From assembly GCA_036768485.1 (NCBI GenBank), contig JAVLUZ010000616.1, positions 136,806 to 200,805 of the forward strand: a DNA stretch of 64,000 bases. The letters are read 5' to 3'. This document shows positions 53,801 through 56,050 of this stretch, piece after piece; within the stretch, counting starts at the first letter, position 1; the number at the start of each line of letters is the position of its first letter. The position numbers and the translations under genes were made by a program. Below the pieces are notes generated by a model. It worked only from the letters and a program-made list of their open reading frames with translations, made no database searches and was not told the origin of the DNA. The DNA is from Mermis nigrescens (lineage: Eukaryota; Nematoda; Enoplea; Mermithida; Mermithidae).

Positions 53801-55924
53801 CAGAAAAACTAAAAAATGGCGCATAATAACCATTTTTTTCGTCGAAAACGCAAAAAATATAAAAAAATGTATTTTTTTATCGCTGAAACTGTGCAGGACG
53901 ACATGAAAAGCTCAAAAAACCCGTTGCTTAACGGCCCTGCCCTTTTTATGGCTTTTTTTCAGATGAAAAAGAATTTTTTGGAATAACCCCCTGGCGAAAA
54001 TCCTGGCTACGCCAATGGCGTCAACTAAGCACGTTTTTTTTGTATTCGGCAAGGATTTTCCCCGATGTACAAAGACTTTCCGGGACCGTCTTTGTGCATG
54101 TACAAAGATTTTTGGGAAGACAAAAACTGCAAAAAAGGTCTAAAATTCGCAAAAATTTAGTGTTCTATATATCGTTATAAAGGCAAAAATTGCATTTTAA
54201 AAGAAAAATGTCAAATTTTTCGGCGCTTCGCACCGTTTTAAGACGATTCTTAGTGATTTTCGCCCTCAGAAACCTAGAAATTAGTAAAATACACCACCAA
54301 ACTCTGGTTTTACCGCATTAAAATCGCTACTGAACCATATTATAGTAAGTGAAAATTTGTGTGTCAAAATAAACAAAGGCTTTTAGGGACCATCTTTGTA
54401 CATGTACAAATGGACCTTGTACAAAAAAAACACTGCAATTAAGTGATCAGTGCATCTTCATGTCTATACATGGACACAGGGAAAAGCGAACAAACCCCAC
54501 AAGACTTTGAAATTTTTCTGGGGGAAAAAGAGATAGAACAAAGACCGCAAATGGATGAAAATTAAAAATTTGCTTCGAAACGCTTGAAATCGACTAGAAC
54601 TGTGGAAAAACGTAGTTTTAAGCTATTTTAGCACTTATATCAGCTTTTGGGGCTATTTTGGCGCCAAAAAACTCTATTTTCCAACTCCTCCCCACATCGA
54701 CCACTGCATATATGGTCATAACCAACCAAAAGGTTCCAGGGAAGTCATTTGACCCTGAAAAACCCGAGCGTGCCCATGTATGCTCATGCCACATATGCAT
54801 AAAAACACGAAAATAACGTTAAATATACTAGAAAAAGTTATATTTCTTCCATTTTTTTATCTTTTTAAGAAATCGAAGCGGAAGCACATATTATTTTTAT
54901 ATCGACTGAAAATGATAAACACAAAAACTTAGTATTTTTCAAGGAAAAATCGCATAACACGAAGCAATTTAAGTAAAAAACTGTGAGAAAAATTTTCTGA
55001 GAATAATGAAGAAACCCTGCAAAATCCGAAAAAGCAATCAATCAGACAATACAAATTTGGTCAACAGAGAAATAAATCACGAATCTAAAAGTGCTGCAAT
55101 GACCTTGGGTTAAGAAACCCCGTTATTCATGCTTTCAAACGTCAGCGAGGACATAACTATTCAACGAGGAAAGATTAAAACTAAAAAAGTCCCTAAATTA
55201 TAGTTTAAACATAGATTCGAACAATTATGAGCATACATGTAACGGCACAAAATTTTGGGCGGGGCCGGCCATTTTGAGGCGGGGGTGGGGGAGGTAACAG
55301 GCCTTCAATTTTGAAATAAATAGCAAAAAGCGTAAAAATGGCCATAAAACGCAAAATTTCGACAAAGATGGGGTCGAAAACTATAACTTTGAAGGAAGGG
55401 GACAGCCTACTTGGGATGGGGATCTCCCATCCCCTGTCATTGACATGTATGATTACGAGATTTACATTTAGATTACGCACCTTATTACGTGCTAAGTCGG
55501 TACTAAGTCGATCCGGTTCCTTATTTTTGCGATTGTGTCGCCTTTTCTTTACATCTTCTTCGGACGAACTAACGTCATCGTAGTCCACCAGCTGTTTTTT
55601 CGATAAACTGACCGGATTGCTAGCTTCAACGGAAGCGAATTCCTCAGCCGGAGTTTGGGGCCTGCGATGAGACGTGGACATCAATAGAAATTCGTCGATG
55701 GATTTCGAGTGTGAGCTAGCCGCTAATTCGTTATCGATTGATCTCCGGTCATTGTCGATAATTTGATCCTCTTCCGAAATTTCGGCGGTTTCCCTCGAGC
55801 TATTCTTCGACTTGTGATTCTTACGCCGATGCTTCTTCTCCTTGCGTTTTTTCGACTTCACGCGTTTCGTCGGGCTTGTTTGATCTTCGGGCGAATCCAA
55901 ACGGTCGGCGTTCGTTTTACCCAT
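5688..55924 (-). CDS. Cdk12: Cyclin-dependent kinase 12 (CDK12/13 family), 15 coding exons
   Basis: Family knowledge: CDK12 pairs with cyclin K in the nucleus, phosphorylates the RNA polymerase II C-terminal domain (mainly Ser2) and supports elongation and processing of long genes. Seen here: joining the 15 exons gives 3084 nt and 1027 residues with every codon phase matched. The N-terminal half is basic and RS-like (residues 1-340), then proline/alanine-rich (355-610). The kinase domain starts near 681. It shows the GEGTYGQVY loop (688-696), the catalytic Lys in VALKK (710), PITAVRE (722-728), HRDIKCSN (811-818), DFG (831-833), T-loop Thr847 in [13 protein letters not shown], and the CDK12/13-specific DCHE motif (992-995) plus basic cluster. 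The start ATG (55922-55924) has an in-frame TGA 36 nt upstream. The C-terminus ends 21 residues after Glu1006. CDK13 is not separable, since arthropods normally have one gene. Confidence 0.96.
6114..6290 (+). mobile_element. Family F MITE, 3'-truncated
   Basis: Starts CACACATGGGCGTGG with the usual C-run block and the ATTTTTTGATGCCA and GAGAAACGTCGAA modules. It then stops short, with no CATACGTGGGC end. No target duplication is visible. Confidence 0.7.
6832..7240 (+). mobile_element. Family A MITE, complete, TSD CTTGTTAC
   Basis: The ends are CATACATG and CATGTATG, flanked by a perfect 8-bp duplication CTTGTTAC (6824-6831 and 7241-7248). The hairpin GGCGCGAAGCGCC sits near the middle (7033-7045). 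G-rich tracts lie at the 3' side. It is about 90% similar by eye to the copies at 16421 and 22686. Confidence 0.92.
7500..7631 (-). CDS. Cdk12: Cdk12 exon 14: end of kinase C-lobe
   Basis: Encodes residues 942-985, including the CDK landmark [13 protein letters not shown] and the stretch RPEEVDPPK that leads into exon 15. The acceptor is TTCTAAG and the donor GTAATT. The acceptor is only about 33 nt from the edge of a G-type insertion in intron 13. Confidence 0.95.
7664..8110. mobile_element. Family G MITE (7664-7923) followed by a second partial G copy
   Basis: The first copy runs from CATACGCGTAACAGGGGGATGGGG to AAGCCTTTACGTGTATG. A second, 5'-shortened copy continues directly to about 8110 (TTTCGAGCCCTTATG). 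No convincing target duplication flanks the pair. The arrangement may be a tandem insertion or an internal duplication. Confidence 0.7.
8813..9171. mobile_element. Family B module
   Basis: Similar to 17890-18302, 23676-24080 and part of 37880-38690. Landmarks are CCCAGAATAATCAATTT, a degraded hairpin (GGCGCATCGCGT), ATTGTTCGAAACGTCAAAAA and a C-run before the end TGTACAATATG. Borders are approximate. Confidence 0.65.
9237..9545 (+). mobile_element. Left half of a family C TIR element
   Basis: Begins TA|CAGTTCTCTCCACGG and matches 37520-37860 over about 300 bp (AACAATAAAGAACCGATTGAG, CGCGCTGAGTCGTATACGGTCCGA). The inverted right end is not found, so this is a truncated or solo end. Confidence 0.7.
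9849..10043 (-). CDS. Cdk12: Cdk12 exon 13: kinase C-lobe
   Basis: Encodes residues 877-941. It completes Gly877 (GG|G) and reads [15 protein letters not shown] and [12 protein letters not shown], matching CDK12 with conservative changes. The acceptor is TTGAAG and the donor GTGAGT. Confidence 0.95.
10841..11036 (+). mobile_element. Family I MITE, TSD CATTYTAG
   Basis: The ends are CAGTGGCGGATCCAGGA and, inverted, CAGGGGCGGATTTAGG, a very common animal hAT-type terminus. Flanks CATTCTAG (10833-10840) and CATTTTAG (11037-11044) agree at 7 of 8 bases. The element is 196 bp and non-coding. Confidence 0.88.
11234..11415. mobile_element. Fold-back MITE with C/D-type ends, TA target
   Basis: Two inverted arms of about 85 bp (AATGTTTACGCTTTAATA...GAGCTTGTTA) face each other. 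The right end reads CAGTGCTCGCCATGAATG on the minus strand and the left end is its diverged partner. TA flanks both ends (11232-11233 and 11416-11417), as for Tc1/mariner-type elements. Confidence 0.82.
11867..12611 (+). mobile_element. Family E element, enlarged copy with three hairpins
   Basis: Runs from CAGTGTTTTTTTTGTATTCGG to CTTGTACAAAAAACATTG. Other E copies are about 450 bp. This one is 745 bp because the central hairpin-containing part is repeated. Hairpins lie near 11996 (broken), at 12086-12098 (exact), 12310-12322 (GGTGCTTCGCACC, compensatory) and 12405-12417. Palindromic GTACATGTAC lies near both ends. No clear TSD. Confidence 0.82.
12947..13565 (-). mobile_element. Family A MITE interrupted by a family F insertion
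   Basis: The outer halves (12947-13112 and 13365-13565) together make one A copy, with an exact hairpin at 13093-13105 and the end CCCCCCCAGAATTCCCATGCTG. The break falls where intact copies read straight through, so F inserted after A. Confidence 0.75.
13113..13364 (-). mobile_element. Family F MITE nested in an A element
   Basis: Starts CATAGGTGGGACCGAAATTCTGG and ends near CCGCTCACGTGAG. The duplication CATGTACT/CATACAAT is poor (5 of 8), so the insertion is old or its edges have decayed. Confidence 0.65.
14745..15010 (-). repeat. Family K repeat, inverted copy
   Basis: Reverse complement of the repeat at 1-300, starting AAGGTCAGGGTTGGCACGGG and ending just past an exact hairpin GGCGCGAAGCGCC (14990-15002). 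Similarity is high over at least 250 bp. Confidence 0.75.
15177..15335 (-). CDS. Cdk12: Cdk12 exon 12: DFG motif and activation loop
   Basis: Encodes residues 824-876. It contains [26 protein letters not shown] with the T-loop Thr847 that a CDK-activating kinase would phosphorylate, and AIDVWSVG. The acceptor is ATTACAG and the donor GTATGC. Where vertebrates have WSCGC this protein has WSVGC. Confidence 0.97.
15704..15900 (-). mobile_element. Family H MITE, TSD ATCGTTGA
   Basis: The ends are CAGGCACGTA and, inverted, CAGGCACATAGCTGGCCG, with a perfect 8-bp duplication ATCGTTGA (15696-15703 and 15901-15908). It is the same family as 30758-30933 in the opposite orientation. Non-coding, 197 bp. 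Confidence 0.9.
16421..16801 (-). mobile_element. Family A MITE, complete, TSD CATAGGGC
   Basis: CATACATG and CATGCATG ends with a perfect duplication CATAGGGC (16413-16420 and 16802-16809). The central hairpin carries one change (GGCCCTTCGCGCC). Confidence 0.92.
16942..17204 (+). mobile_element. Family G MITE, TSD CTAATAAY
   Basis: Starts CATATGTACATGTAACAGGG and ends GAGCCGCTACCTGTACG. Flanks CTAATAAT (16934-16941) and CTAATAAC (17205-17212) agree at 7 of 8. Strong C runs lie in the middle and near the 3' end. Confidence 0.85.
17890..18302 (+). mobile_element. Family B module with exact hairpin
   Basis: Begins at a G-run after CACGTGTTCTAG and ends CTTCACATGTATATATGG. It contains GGCGCTTCGCGCC at 18064-18076 and the CATTGTCCGAAAGGTCAAAA module. 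It lies about 50 bp downstream of the exon 11 donor. Confidence 0.75.
18350..18539 (-). CDS. Cdk12: Cdk12 exon 11: catalytic loop
   Basis: Encodes residues 761-823: [17 protein letters not shown], then [16 protein letters not shown] and [13 protein letters not shown] with the catalytic Asp813. The acceptor is TCTCAG and the donor GTGAGC. It is near-identical in type to animal CDK12/13. Confidence 0.97.
18608..19190. repeat. Tandem satellite, about six units of roughly 70-105 bp
   Basis: Units begin near AGCTACAGTAAGCCACATAA and contain AATAAAATACAGT and a TCGGA/TCAAAGG tail. The unit starts are near 18620, 18723, 18795, 18875, 18971 and 19070. Copies differ by substitutions and small gaps. 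Confidence 0.75.
20314..21120 (-). mobile_element. Family J element, TSD AACATACA, with internal hairpin array
   Basis: The ends are CAGGCCCGTAATTCAAGGG and, inverted, CAGGTCCGTATACAGGATT. The perfect 8-bp duplication lies at 20306-20313 and 21121-21128. Inside are units of about 105 bp, each with a GGCGCTTCGCGCC-like hairpin (20479, about 20590, 20695, 20800) followed by AGCTCAAATTTGAG-like sequence. 807 bp, non-coding. Confidence 0.9.
21289..21736 (+). mobile_element. Family A MITE abutting the exon 10 splice donor
   Basis: Starts CCTACATGCACAGATCATGGG and ends CCCCCCAGATAATCAAGTG. The central hairpin is decayed and a long G run lies at 21618-21630. The right end falls about 6 bp from the exon 10 boundary. 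No target duplication is visible. Confidence 0.75.
21742..21912 (-). CDS. Cdk12: Cdk12 exon 10: PITAVRE helix
   Basis: Encodes residues 704-760: [17 protein letters not shown] with the ATP-anchoring Lys710, then [14 protein letters not shown], the cyclin-binding helix (PITAIRE in human). The acceptor is TCTAAG and the donor GTAATC. Confidence 0.97.
22161..22423 (+). mobile_element. Family G MITE, TSD GTTTGAAT
   Basis: Starts CATACACGTGACAGAGGGA and ends CGAGCCGTTACATGTATG, with a perfect duplication GTTTGAAT (22153-22160 and 22424-22431). 263 bp, non-coding. Confidence 0.9.
22686..23071 (+). mobile_element. Family A MITE, complete, TSD CTTACCTC
   Basis: CATACATG/CATGTATG ends with perfect duplication CTTACCTC (22678-22685 and 23072-23079). 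The hairpin is altered to GGCGCAAAGCGCG. Confidence 0.92.
23345..23675 (-). mobile_element. Family A, one end missing
   Basis: Begins ATAATCTTAGGGGGTTTAAGG and keeps the CTCTAGAGACATAGCGCATCG and AAACGATGTTTTTAACGCG modules, then runs into a B copy instead of its own C-rich end. Confidence 0.65.
23676..24080 (+). mobile_element. Family B module
   Basis: Contains CCCAGAATTATCGATTTTC, a hairpin with changed loop (GGCGCTCGGCGCC, 23833-23845) and the end GAATTCCCAATGCTGTACATG. The stem is intact although the loop differs. Confidence 0.7.
24290..24656. repeat. GTGTAAAGTG minisatellite, left part
   Basis: Units of about 65-75 bp with words like TTTACACGACATAGAAAACG, GTGAAGCGG and AAGTGTAGAGTA. 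It continues at 25681-25915 after the M insertion. Confidence 0.75.
24657..25680. mobile_element. Family M element, TSD GTGTAGAG, GGCCCC-rich ends
   Basis: TAGAGATGTGCC at both ends as an inverted repeat, with a perfect duplication GTGTAGAG (24649-24656 and 25681-25688). Just inside each end lies a GC-rich block built from GGCCCC/GGGGCC, with palindromes such as CCCCGGCGCCGGGG. The interior is AT-rich and non-coding. A hairpin GGCGCTGTGCGCC lies at 25092-25104. Confidence 0.9.
25681..25915. repeat. GTGTAAAGTG minisatellite, right part
   Basis: Same unit type as 24290-24656: TTTACACGATACGGAAAACG, GTGAAGCGG, AAAGTGTAAAG. Joining the two parts restores one array. Confidence 0.75.
25964..26091 (-). 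CDS. Cdk12: Cdk12 exon 9: kinase start and glycine-rich loop
   Basis: Encodes residues 661-703: [16 protein letters not shown], then the nucleotide-binding loop [16 protein letters not shown]. The acceptor is CTTACAG and the donor GTAAGT. The first base completes Lys661. Confidence 0.97.
26092..27053 (-). other. Cdk12: Cdk12 intron 8
   Basis: 962 bp, GTAAGC...CAG. AT-rich. No repeat family or other feature recognised. Confidence 0.8.
27054..27192 (-). CDS. Cdk12: Cdk12 exon 8: linker before the kinase domain
   Basis: Encodes residues 615-660, with [20 protein letters not shown] and TPPKKP, comparable to the proline-rich PYKKRPK stretch before the human kinase domain. The acceptor is ATATTAG and the donor GTAAGC. 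The joined codon 615 is G|TG (Val) whether or not the microexon is included, because both upstream exons end in G at phase 1. Confidence 0.9.
27193..28694 (-). other. Cdk12: Cdk12 intron 7
   Basis: 1502 bp, GTAAGT...TAG. It contains the complete J element 27480-28087. 27193-27470 and 28096-28690 show no recognised repeat. Confidence 0.8.
27480..28087 (+). mobile_element. Family J element, TSD GACWTGAT
   Basis: Starts CAGGCCAGTAAAGAGGATTTT and ends CCCCTGAATACGGCCCTG. Flanks GACTTGAT (27472-27479) and GACATGAT (28088-28095) agree at 7 of 8. Two hairpins, GGCGCGAAGCGCC (27801) and GGCGCGAAACGCC (27904), are 103 bp apart in tandem units. Confidence 0.87.
28695..28715 (-). CDS. Cdk12: Cdk12 exon 7: 21-nt in-frame microexon
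   Basis: AAGGATTTTTTAACGGCAGAG (the last base is the start of a codon) is bounded by TTTTGCAG and GTAAGTGAATC, both strong splice sites. It joins exon 6 (CCC G|) and exon 8 (|TG ATG) in frame, giving E-GFFNGR-V. Being 21 nt, it can be skipped without a frameshift, so it may be a regulated cassette. It is too short to show homology by itself; the call rests on splice sites and phase. Confidence 0.72.
28853..29200. mobile_element. Family P element, TSD CCAGTATT
   Basis: CACAGGTGGGCAATG and, inverted, CATACCTGGGCAATGG, with a perfect duplication CCAGTATT (28845-28852 and 29201-29208). The left subterminal block is built of GGTGGCGC/GCGCCACC words. The right half is a CCAA/CCAAC tetranucleotide array (29008-29150). 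Non-coding. Confidence 0.87.
29008..29150. repeat. CCAA-type microsatellite inside element P
   Basis: Imperfect ACCAACCAACTAGCCAACC repeats. The Trp/Leu/Gly-repeat open frame on the minus strand is an artefact of this array. Confidence 0.9.
29870..30225. mobile_element. Fragments of E- and G-type elements
   Basis: 29938-30085 resembles the ends of E elements in scrambled order (AAGATTTTTAGGAAGACAAAAACTG, ACAATGTAAAAAGACTTTTGG, GAACTTGTACAATGAAAAACG). 30115-30215 resembles the 3' half of G (AAAATGGCCGGGGACC, AAAATTTCGAGGC). No borders or TSD. Confidence 0.55.
30290..30674 (-). mobile_element. Family J element, short, TSD GGTTGAAR
   Basis: TAGGCCCATATCCAGGG to CTTGAATACGGCCCTA, with GGTTGAAA (30282-30289) and GGTTGAAG (30675-30682) agreeing at 7 of 8. 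A degraded hairpin GGGGCGAGGCGCC lies near 30530. Confidence 0.8.
30758..30933 (+). mobile_element. Family H MITE, TSD TTGATGRC
   Basis: CAGGCACGTAGCTGGCC to AGAAATGCGTGCCTG, flanked by TTGATGAC (30750-30757) and TTGATGGC (30934-30941). Inverted relative to the H copy at 15704. Confidence 0.87.
31708..31940 (-). mobile_element. Family G MITE nested in N
   Basis: CATAGATGTAACGGCTTGAAA to CCCCTGTTACACGTATG. Flanks CTCCTCGG and GTTTTCGG agree at only 5 of 8. Confidence 0.7.
32613..32996 (+). mobile_element. Family E element nested in N
   Basis: CACGTTTTTTTGTATTCGG to CTTGCACAGAAAAACACTG. Internally shortened against the 450-bp copies. One broken hairpin (GGCGCATCAG) remains. The target duplication is unclear. 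Confidence 0.75.
34200..34410 (-). mobile_element. Family A fragment
   Basis: Contains GGTGGTTCGCGTC (degraded hairpin), TTTTTATGCTCTATAAAGAG and ends CATGGTGTGCATGTCT. The G-rich half is missing. Confidence 0.6.
34523..34800 (-). mobile_element. Family R module
   Basis: From CATGCACGTGGGGAGAGGGG to CAGATCGGCCATGCTGTGATTC. Similar to 44541-44830, 49800-50045, 54465-54717 and 57560-57965, sharing TGAGGTCATTTTGGCCCAAAAA. No TSD recognised. Confidence 0.65.
34895..35345 (+). mobile_element. Family E element
   Basis: CACGGTTTTTTTGTATTCGG to CTTGTACAAAGAAAACACTG. It carries palindromic GTACATGTAC near both ends and two hairpin sites, both slightly altered (GTCGCTTCGCGCC, CGCGTTTCGCGCC). No clear TSD. 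Confidence 0.82.
35828..36210 (-). mobile_element. Family A MITE
   Basis: CATACATGATCTTAGGGG to CCAAGCTGTGCATGTCT, with exact hairpin GGCGCTTCGCGCC at 36005-36017. The flanks do not give a clean duplication. Confidence 0.82.
36909..37145 (+). mobile_element. Family F MITE, TSD GTATCCAC
   Basis: CACACCTGGGCGTGGGG to GCTGCCCACGTATG, with perfect duplication GTATCCAC (36901-36908 and 37146-37153). It is highly similar to the copies at 3651 and 63664, suggesting recent activity. Confidence 0.92.
37520..38790. mobile_element. Family C long-TIR element, TA target, with B nested inside
   Basis: CAGTTCTCGCCATGAAATTTG and, inverted, CAGTGCTCGCCTTAAAATTTG. The terminal inverted repeats exceed 100 bp and share AACAATAAAGAA, AGGAACGC and CCTAATCGCC. 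TA flanks both ends (37518-37519 and 38791-38792), pointing to a Tc1/mariner-type element. The middle is filled by a B copy and an unrelated CTATATAGCTA-rich insert. Confidence 0.85.
37880..38690 (+). mobile_element. Family B copy inside the C element, with its own insert
   Basis: The B start (GACGTCTTCGGGTGGGGG) and B end (CCATGCTGCACATGTGTGG) are separated by about 400 bp of sequence rich in GGCTATATAGCTA and TGAGCTCAGAAA words (37950-38330). The exact hairpin is at 38471-38483. Confidence 0.65.
38931..39120. repeat. 30-bp minisatellite carrying a CCAAT box in each unit
   Basis: Unit GAAACCAGCGAATAAAGGAT + GAGCCAATCA, in exact 30-bp register at 38941, 38971, 39001, 39031, 39061 and 39091 with few substitutions. 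Degenerate CCAATCAG-bearing units continue to about 39230. Confidence 0.95.
39755..39993 (-). mobile_element. tRNA-derived SINE, TSD TTTTTATGAT
   Basis: The minus strand starts GGGCCTTGTGGCGTAGTGG with polymerase III box A (39975-39985) and box B GGTTCGAACCC (39931-39941). A tRNA-unrelated body follows, ending near GGCACGTTAAATGGAAG. A perfect 10-bp duplication TTTTTATGAT flanks it (39745-39754 and 39994-40003), as expected for LINE-mediated insertion. The T-arm pairs poorly, so it is not a working tRNA. Confidence 0.87.
40338..40737 (-). mobile_element. Family A MITE, left end decayed
   Basis: From a G-run after GTGACGG to TATGCTGTGCATGTATG. Exact hairpin at 40515-40527. GTGACG flanks both sides (40332-40337, 40738-40743), a possible remnant of the duplication. 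Confidence 0.78.
42020..42581 (-). CDS. Cdk12: Cdk12 exon 6: proline/alanine-rich region
   Basis: Encodes residues 421-607, low-complexity and rich in Pro, Ala, Ser and Leu ([19 protein letters not shown], ending [10 protein letters not shown]). The ending aligns in character with LPLPP before the human CDK12 kinase domain. The acceptor is TTCTACAG and the donor GTAATA. The exon is strikingly GC- and CpG-rich against its AT-rich introns. Antisense and shifted open frames over it are shadows. Confidence 0.9.
42582..43627 (-). other. Cdk12: Cdk12 intron 5
   Basis: 1046 bp, GTATGC...CAG. It contains an A element (42866-43242). A second A-like fragment lies at about 43250-43530 in the opposite orientation. 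The rest is AT-rich. Confidence 0.8.
42866..43242 (-). mobile_element. Family A MITE
   Basis: GACATGATCATGCGGAAGG to CTCATGCTGTGCATGTATG, exact hairpin at 43018-43030. No clear duplication. Confidence 0.8.
43628..43862 (-). CDS. Cdk12: Cdk12 exon 5: basic stretch then polyproline
   Basis: Encodes residues 342-420: [20 protein letters not shown], then polyproline tracts with Gln and Ala. The acceptor is GATCGCAG and the donor CAG|GTATGC. It is GC-rich like exon 6, and the Gly-rich frame on the other strand is an artefact. Confidence 0.9.
43995..44447 (-). mobile_element. Family E element, TSD ACCTCRAG
   Basis: CAGTGTTTTTTTGTAC at the left and, inverted, CAGTGTTTTTTTTTGTATTCGG at the right. 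ACCTCAAG (43987-43994) and ACCTCGAG (44448-44455) agree at 7 of 8. Hairpins at 44212 (exact) and 44302 (one change), palindromic ACATGTACA near both ends. This is the best reference copy (453 bp). Confidence 0.9.
44541..44830 (-). mobile_element. Family R module
   Basis: ACGTGCACGTACGAAAGGGG to GATCGGCAATGCTGTGCATC. Same internal sequence as 34523-34800. Confidence 0.65.
44972..45817. mobile_element. Family Q mariner-like non-autonomous element, TA target
   Basis: CAGAGTGGCCCATAAAAAAG and, inverted, CAGGGTGGCCCATAAAAAAG, flanked by TA. The inverted ends run about 60 bp and include CATAACTTCGGCTGATGT. An inner inverted repeat (45375-45421 with 45624-45670) lies beyond the nested F copy. The termini resemble Tc1/mariner relatives. 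Non-coding. Confidence 0.87.
45074..45322 (-). mobile_element. Family F MITE nested in Q, TSD GATAAAAG
   Basis: CATAGGTGGGCGGCACG to CACGCCCAGGTATG with perfect duplication GATAAAAG (45066-45073 and 45323-45330), so F landed in Q after Q inserted. Confidence 0.92.
46065..46154 (-). CDS. Cdk12: Cdk12 exon 4: short Ser/Arg exon
   Basis: Encodes residues 312-341: [20 protein letters not shown], then SDDSTNNDY. The acceptor is CTCGCAG and the donor GTAAAT. Phase fits both neighbours (TA|C upstream, AA|G downstream). There is no family signature alone; the assignment rests on phase and composition. Confidence 0.85.
46366..46769. mobile_element. Family D fold-back MITE, TA target
   Basis: The whole 404 bp is a near-perfect inverted repeat: arms of about 190 bp starting CAGTGGTCGCCATGAAAGAT, only a few mismatches, and a short centre around 46565-46580. 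TA lies at 46364-46365 and 46770-46771. It shares its outer CAGTGNTCGCCATGAA word with element C and with 11234-11415. Confidence 0.93.
46789..47239 (+). mobile_element. Family E element, TSD CACGGAAG
   Basis: CAATGTTTTTTTGTATTCGG to CTTGTACAAAAAAATCACTG with perfect duplication CACGGAAG (46781-46788 and 47240-47247). Exact hairpin at 47011-47023; the second site (46922) is decayed. Confidence 0.93.
47557..47896 (-). mobile_element. Family A MITE inserted directly beside J
   Basis: CATACATGAGATCTTGAGGGG to CACGCTGCGCATGTC. The left flank GTAATAAT is J's own duplication and the right flank is GTAATGAC (6 of 8). The hairpin is deleted in this copy. Confidence 0.75.
48708..48903 (-). mobile_element. 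Family I MITE, TSD TTTCTGTA
   Basis: CAGGGTCGGATTTAGGGGG to TGGATCCGCCACTG, perfect duplication TTTCTGTA (48700-48707 and 48904-48911). Same family as 10841 and 50092. Confidence 0.92.
49422..49766 (-). CDS. Cdk12: Cdk12 exon 3: RS-like region
   Basis: Encodes residues 197-311, Ser/Arg-rich ([31 protein letters not shown]), like the RS domain that places vertebrate CDK12 in nuclear speckles. The acceptor is TTTTAG and the donor GTGAGT. The donor must be used, because the frame stops at TAG directly across it. GC-rich. Confidence 0.92.
49800..50045 (+). mobile_element. Family R module
   Basis: CATGTTAGCAAGGTGAGACC to GATCGGCCATGCTGTGAATC, with the TTTTTGAGGTCATTGTGGCC core. No TSD seen. Confidence 0.6.
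50092..50289 (+). mobile_element. Family I MITE, TSD AACAGTAC
   Basis: CAGTGGCGGATCCAGGA to TAAATCCGCCCCTG, perfect duplication AACAGTAC (50084-50091 and 50290-50297). Confidence 0.93.
50341..50567 (+). mobile_element. Family G fragment
   Basis: G-like order of blocks: GGGATGGGAATTCC, CGGCCGTCCCCTC, TTTGAACCCCC and AAAATGGCCG, ending CATCCGTTATGACGG. Ends degraded. Confidence 0.6.
50680..50908. mobile_element. Family S MITE, TSD CTCTCCAT
   Basis: CATACCTGGGCAATAGCC and, inverted, CACACCTGGGCAATAGCCC, perfect duplication CTCTCCAT (50672-50679 and 50909-50916). Subterminal AGCCCGT words occur on both strands. It shares its outermost bases with element P. Confidence 0.93.
51221..51540 (+). mobile_element. 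Family A MITE, diverged
   Basis: ACATGCATAGCATGGGGATTC to CCAGAATCTTGTATG. The hairpin is decayed and no duplication is seen. Confidence 0.7.
51553..52647. mobile_element. Long element with family I-type ends
   Basis: GGGGCGGATCCAGAATTTTC at the left and, inverted, CACTGTTGGATTTAGAAAGGGC at the right. Possible degraded duplication ACAGAATT/ACGAAATT. The interior (51640-52130) matches the interior of element N near 32030-32560. Hairpin variants lie at 51801 (GGCGCTACGCGCC) and 52513, and E-type palindrome TTTGTACATGTACAAA at 52249. Confidence 0.65.
52721..52866 (-). CDS. Cdk12: Cdk12 exon 2
   Basis: Encodes residues 149-196: [20 protein letters not shown], then [17 protein letters not shown]. 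The acceptor is TTTTGCAG and the donor GTAAGA. Phase 0 in and phase 2 out match exons 1 and 3. Charged and probably disordered. Confidence 0.88.
53744..53770. repeat. Perfect 13-bp inverted repeat centred on GGCGC-A-GCGCC
   Basis: AAGAAGTCGGCGC and its exact complement are separated by one base, with TCGA just outside on each side. It is not inside any bounded element. Confidence 0.9.
54030..54435 (+). mobile_element. Family E element, TSD CAAYTAAG
   Basis: CACGTTTTTTTTGTATTCGG to CTTGTACAAAAAAAACACTG. CAACTAAG (54022-54029) and CAATTAAG (54436-54443) agree at 7 of 8. The first hairpin is deleted and the second reads GGCGCTTCGCACC. Confidence 0.88.
54465..54717 (-). mobile_element. Family R module
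   Basis: ACATGGACACAGGGAAAAGCG to CATCGACCACTGCATATATGG, with the GGGGCTATTTTGGCGCC core. No clear TSD. Confidence 0.55.
55232..55451 (-). mobile_element. Family G MITE next to the exon 1 donor, TSD ATTAYGAG
   Basis: CATACATGTAACGGCACAAA to CCCTGTCATTGACATGTATG. ATTATGAG (55224-55231) and ATTACGAG (55452-55459) agree at 7 of 8. Its right edge is about 30 bp from the end of exon 1. Confidence 0.87.
55481..55924 (-). CDS. Cdk12: Cdk12 exon 1: start codon and basic N-terminus
   Basis: Encodes residues 1-148. It starts [19 protein letters not shown] Lys/Arg-rich run at 20-40 could act as a nuclear localisation signal. An acidic/Ser-rich part and a second basic patch ([10 protein letters not shown]) follow. 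The ATG is preceded in frame by TGA at 55958-55960. The donor is AAG|GTGCGT; reading through it gives only intron sequence. Confidence 0.9.
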
Positions 55925-56021
55925 ATTAAAGTTAAAATTATAAATGTTTAAACAAACTCAGTCCGTAATGATTTCGACGTTATCTACGGACGTTTCGTAC
56001 GATACGATTCAATAAAGCACA

Positions 56022-56050
56022 GCGCATGCGATATCGAATGACGCCATTTT
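56022..56050 (-). promoter_or_regulatory. Cdk12: Candidate core promoter: NRF1-like and YY1-like sites
   Basis: About 100-125 bp upstream of the ATG the minus strand carries AAAATGGCGT (YY1-like, 56041-56050) and GCATGCGC (NRF1-like, 56022-56029) in a locally CpG-rich stretch. This pairing is typical of TATA-less housekeeping promoters. If transcription begins upstream, the ATG in AAAATGGCG opens a 12-codon upstream frame ending before 56008. No TATA box is evident. Confidence 0.45.

Larger units (their letters stand above)
52867..55480 (-). other. Cdk12: Cdk12 intron 1
   Basis: 2614 bp, GTGCGT...CAG. It contains a C-run block (53110-53290, related to 31441-31620), a 13-bp-stem inverted repeat (53744), elements E, R and G. 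A hAT-type end (CCAATGGCGT... inverted CAGGATTTTCGCC) lies near 53990-54020. 54800-55200 shows nothing recognised. Confidence 0.8.
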
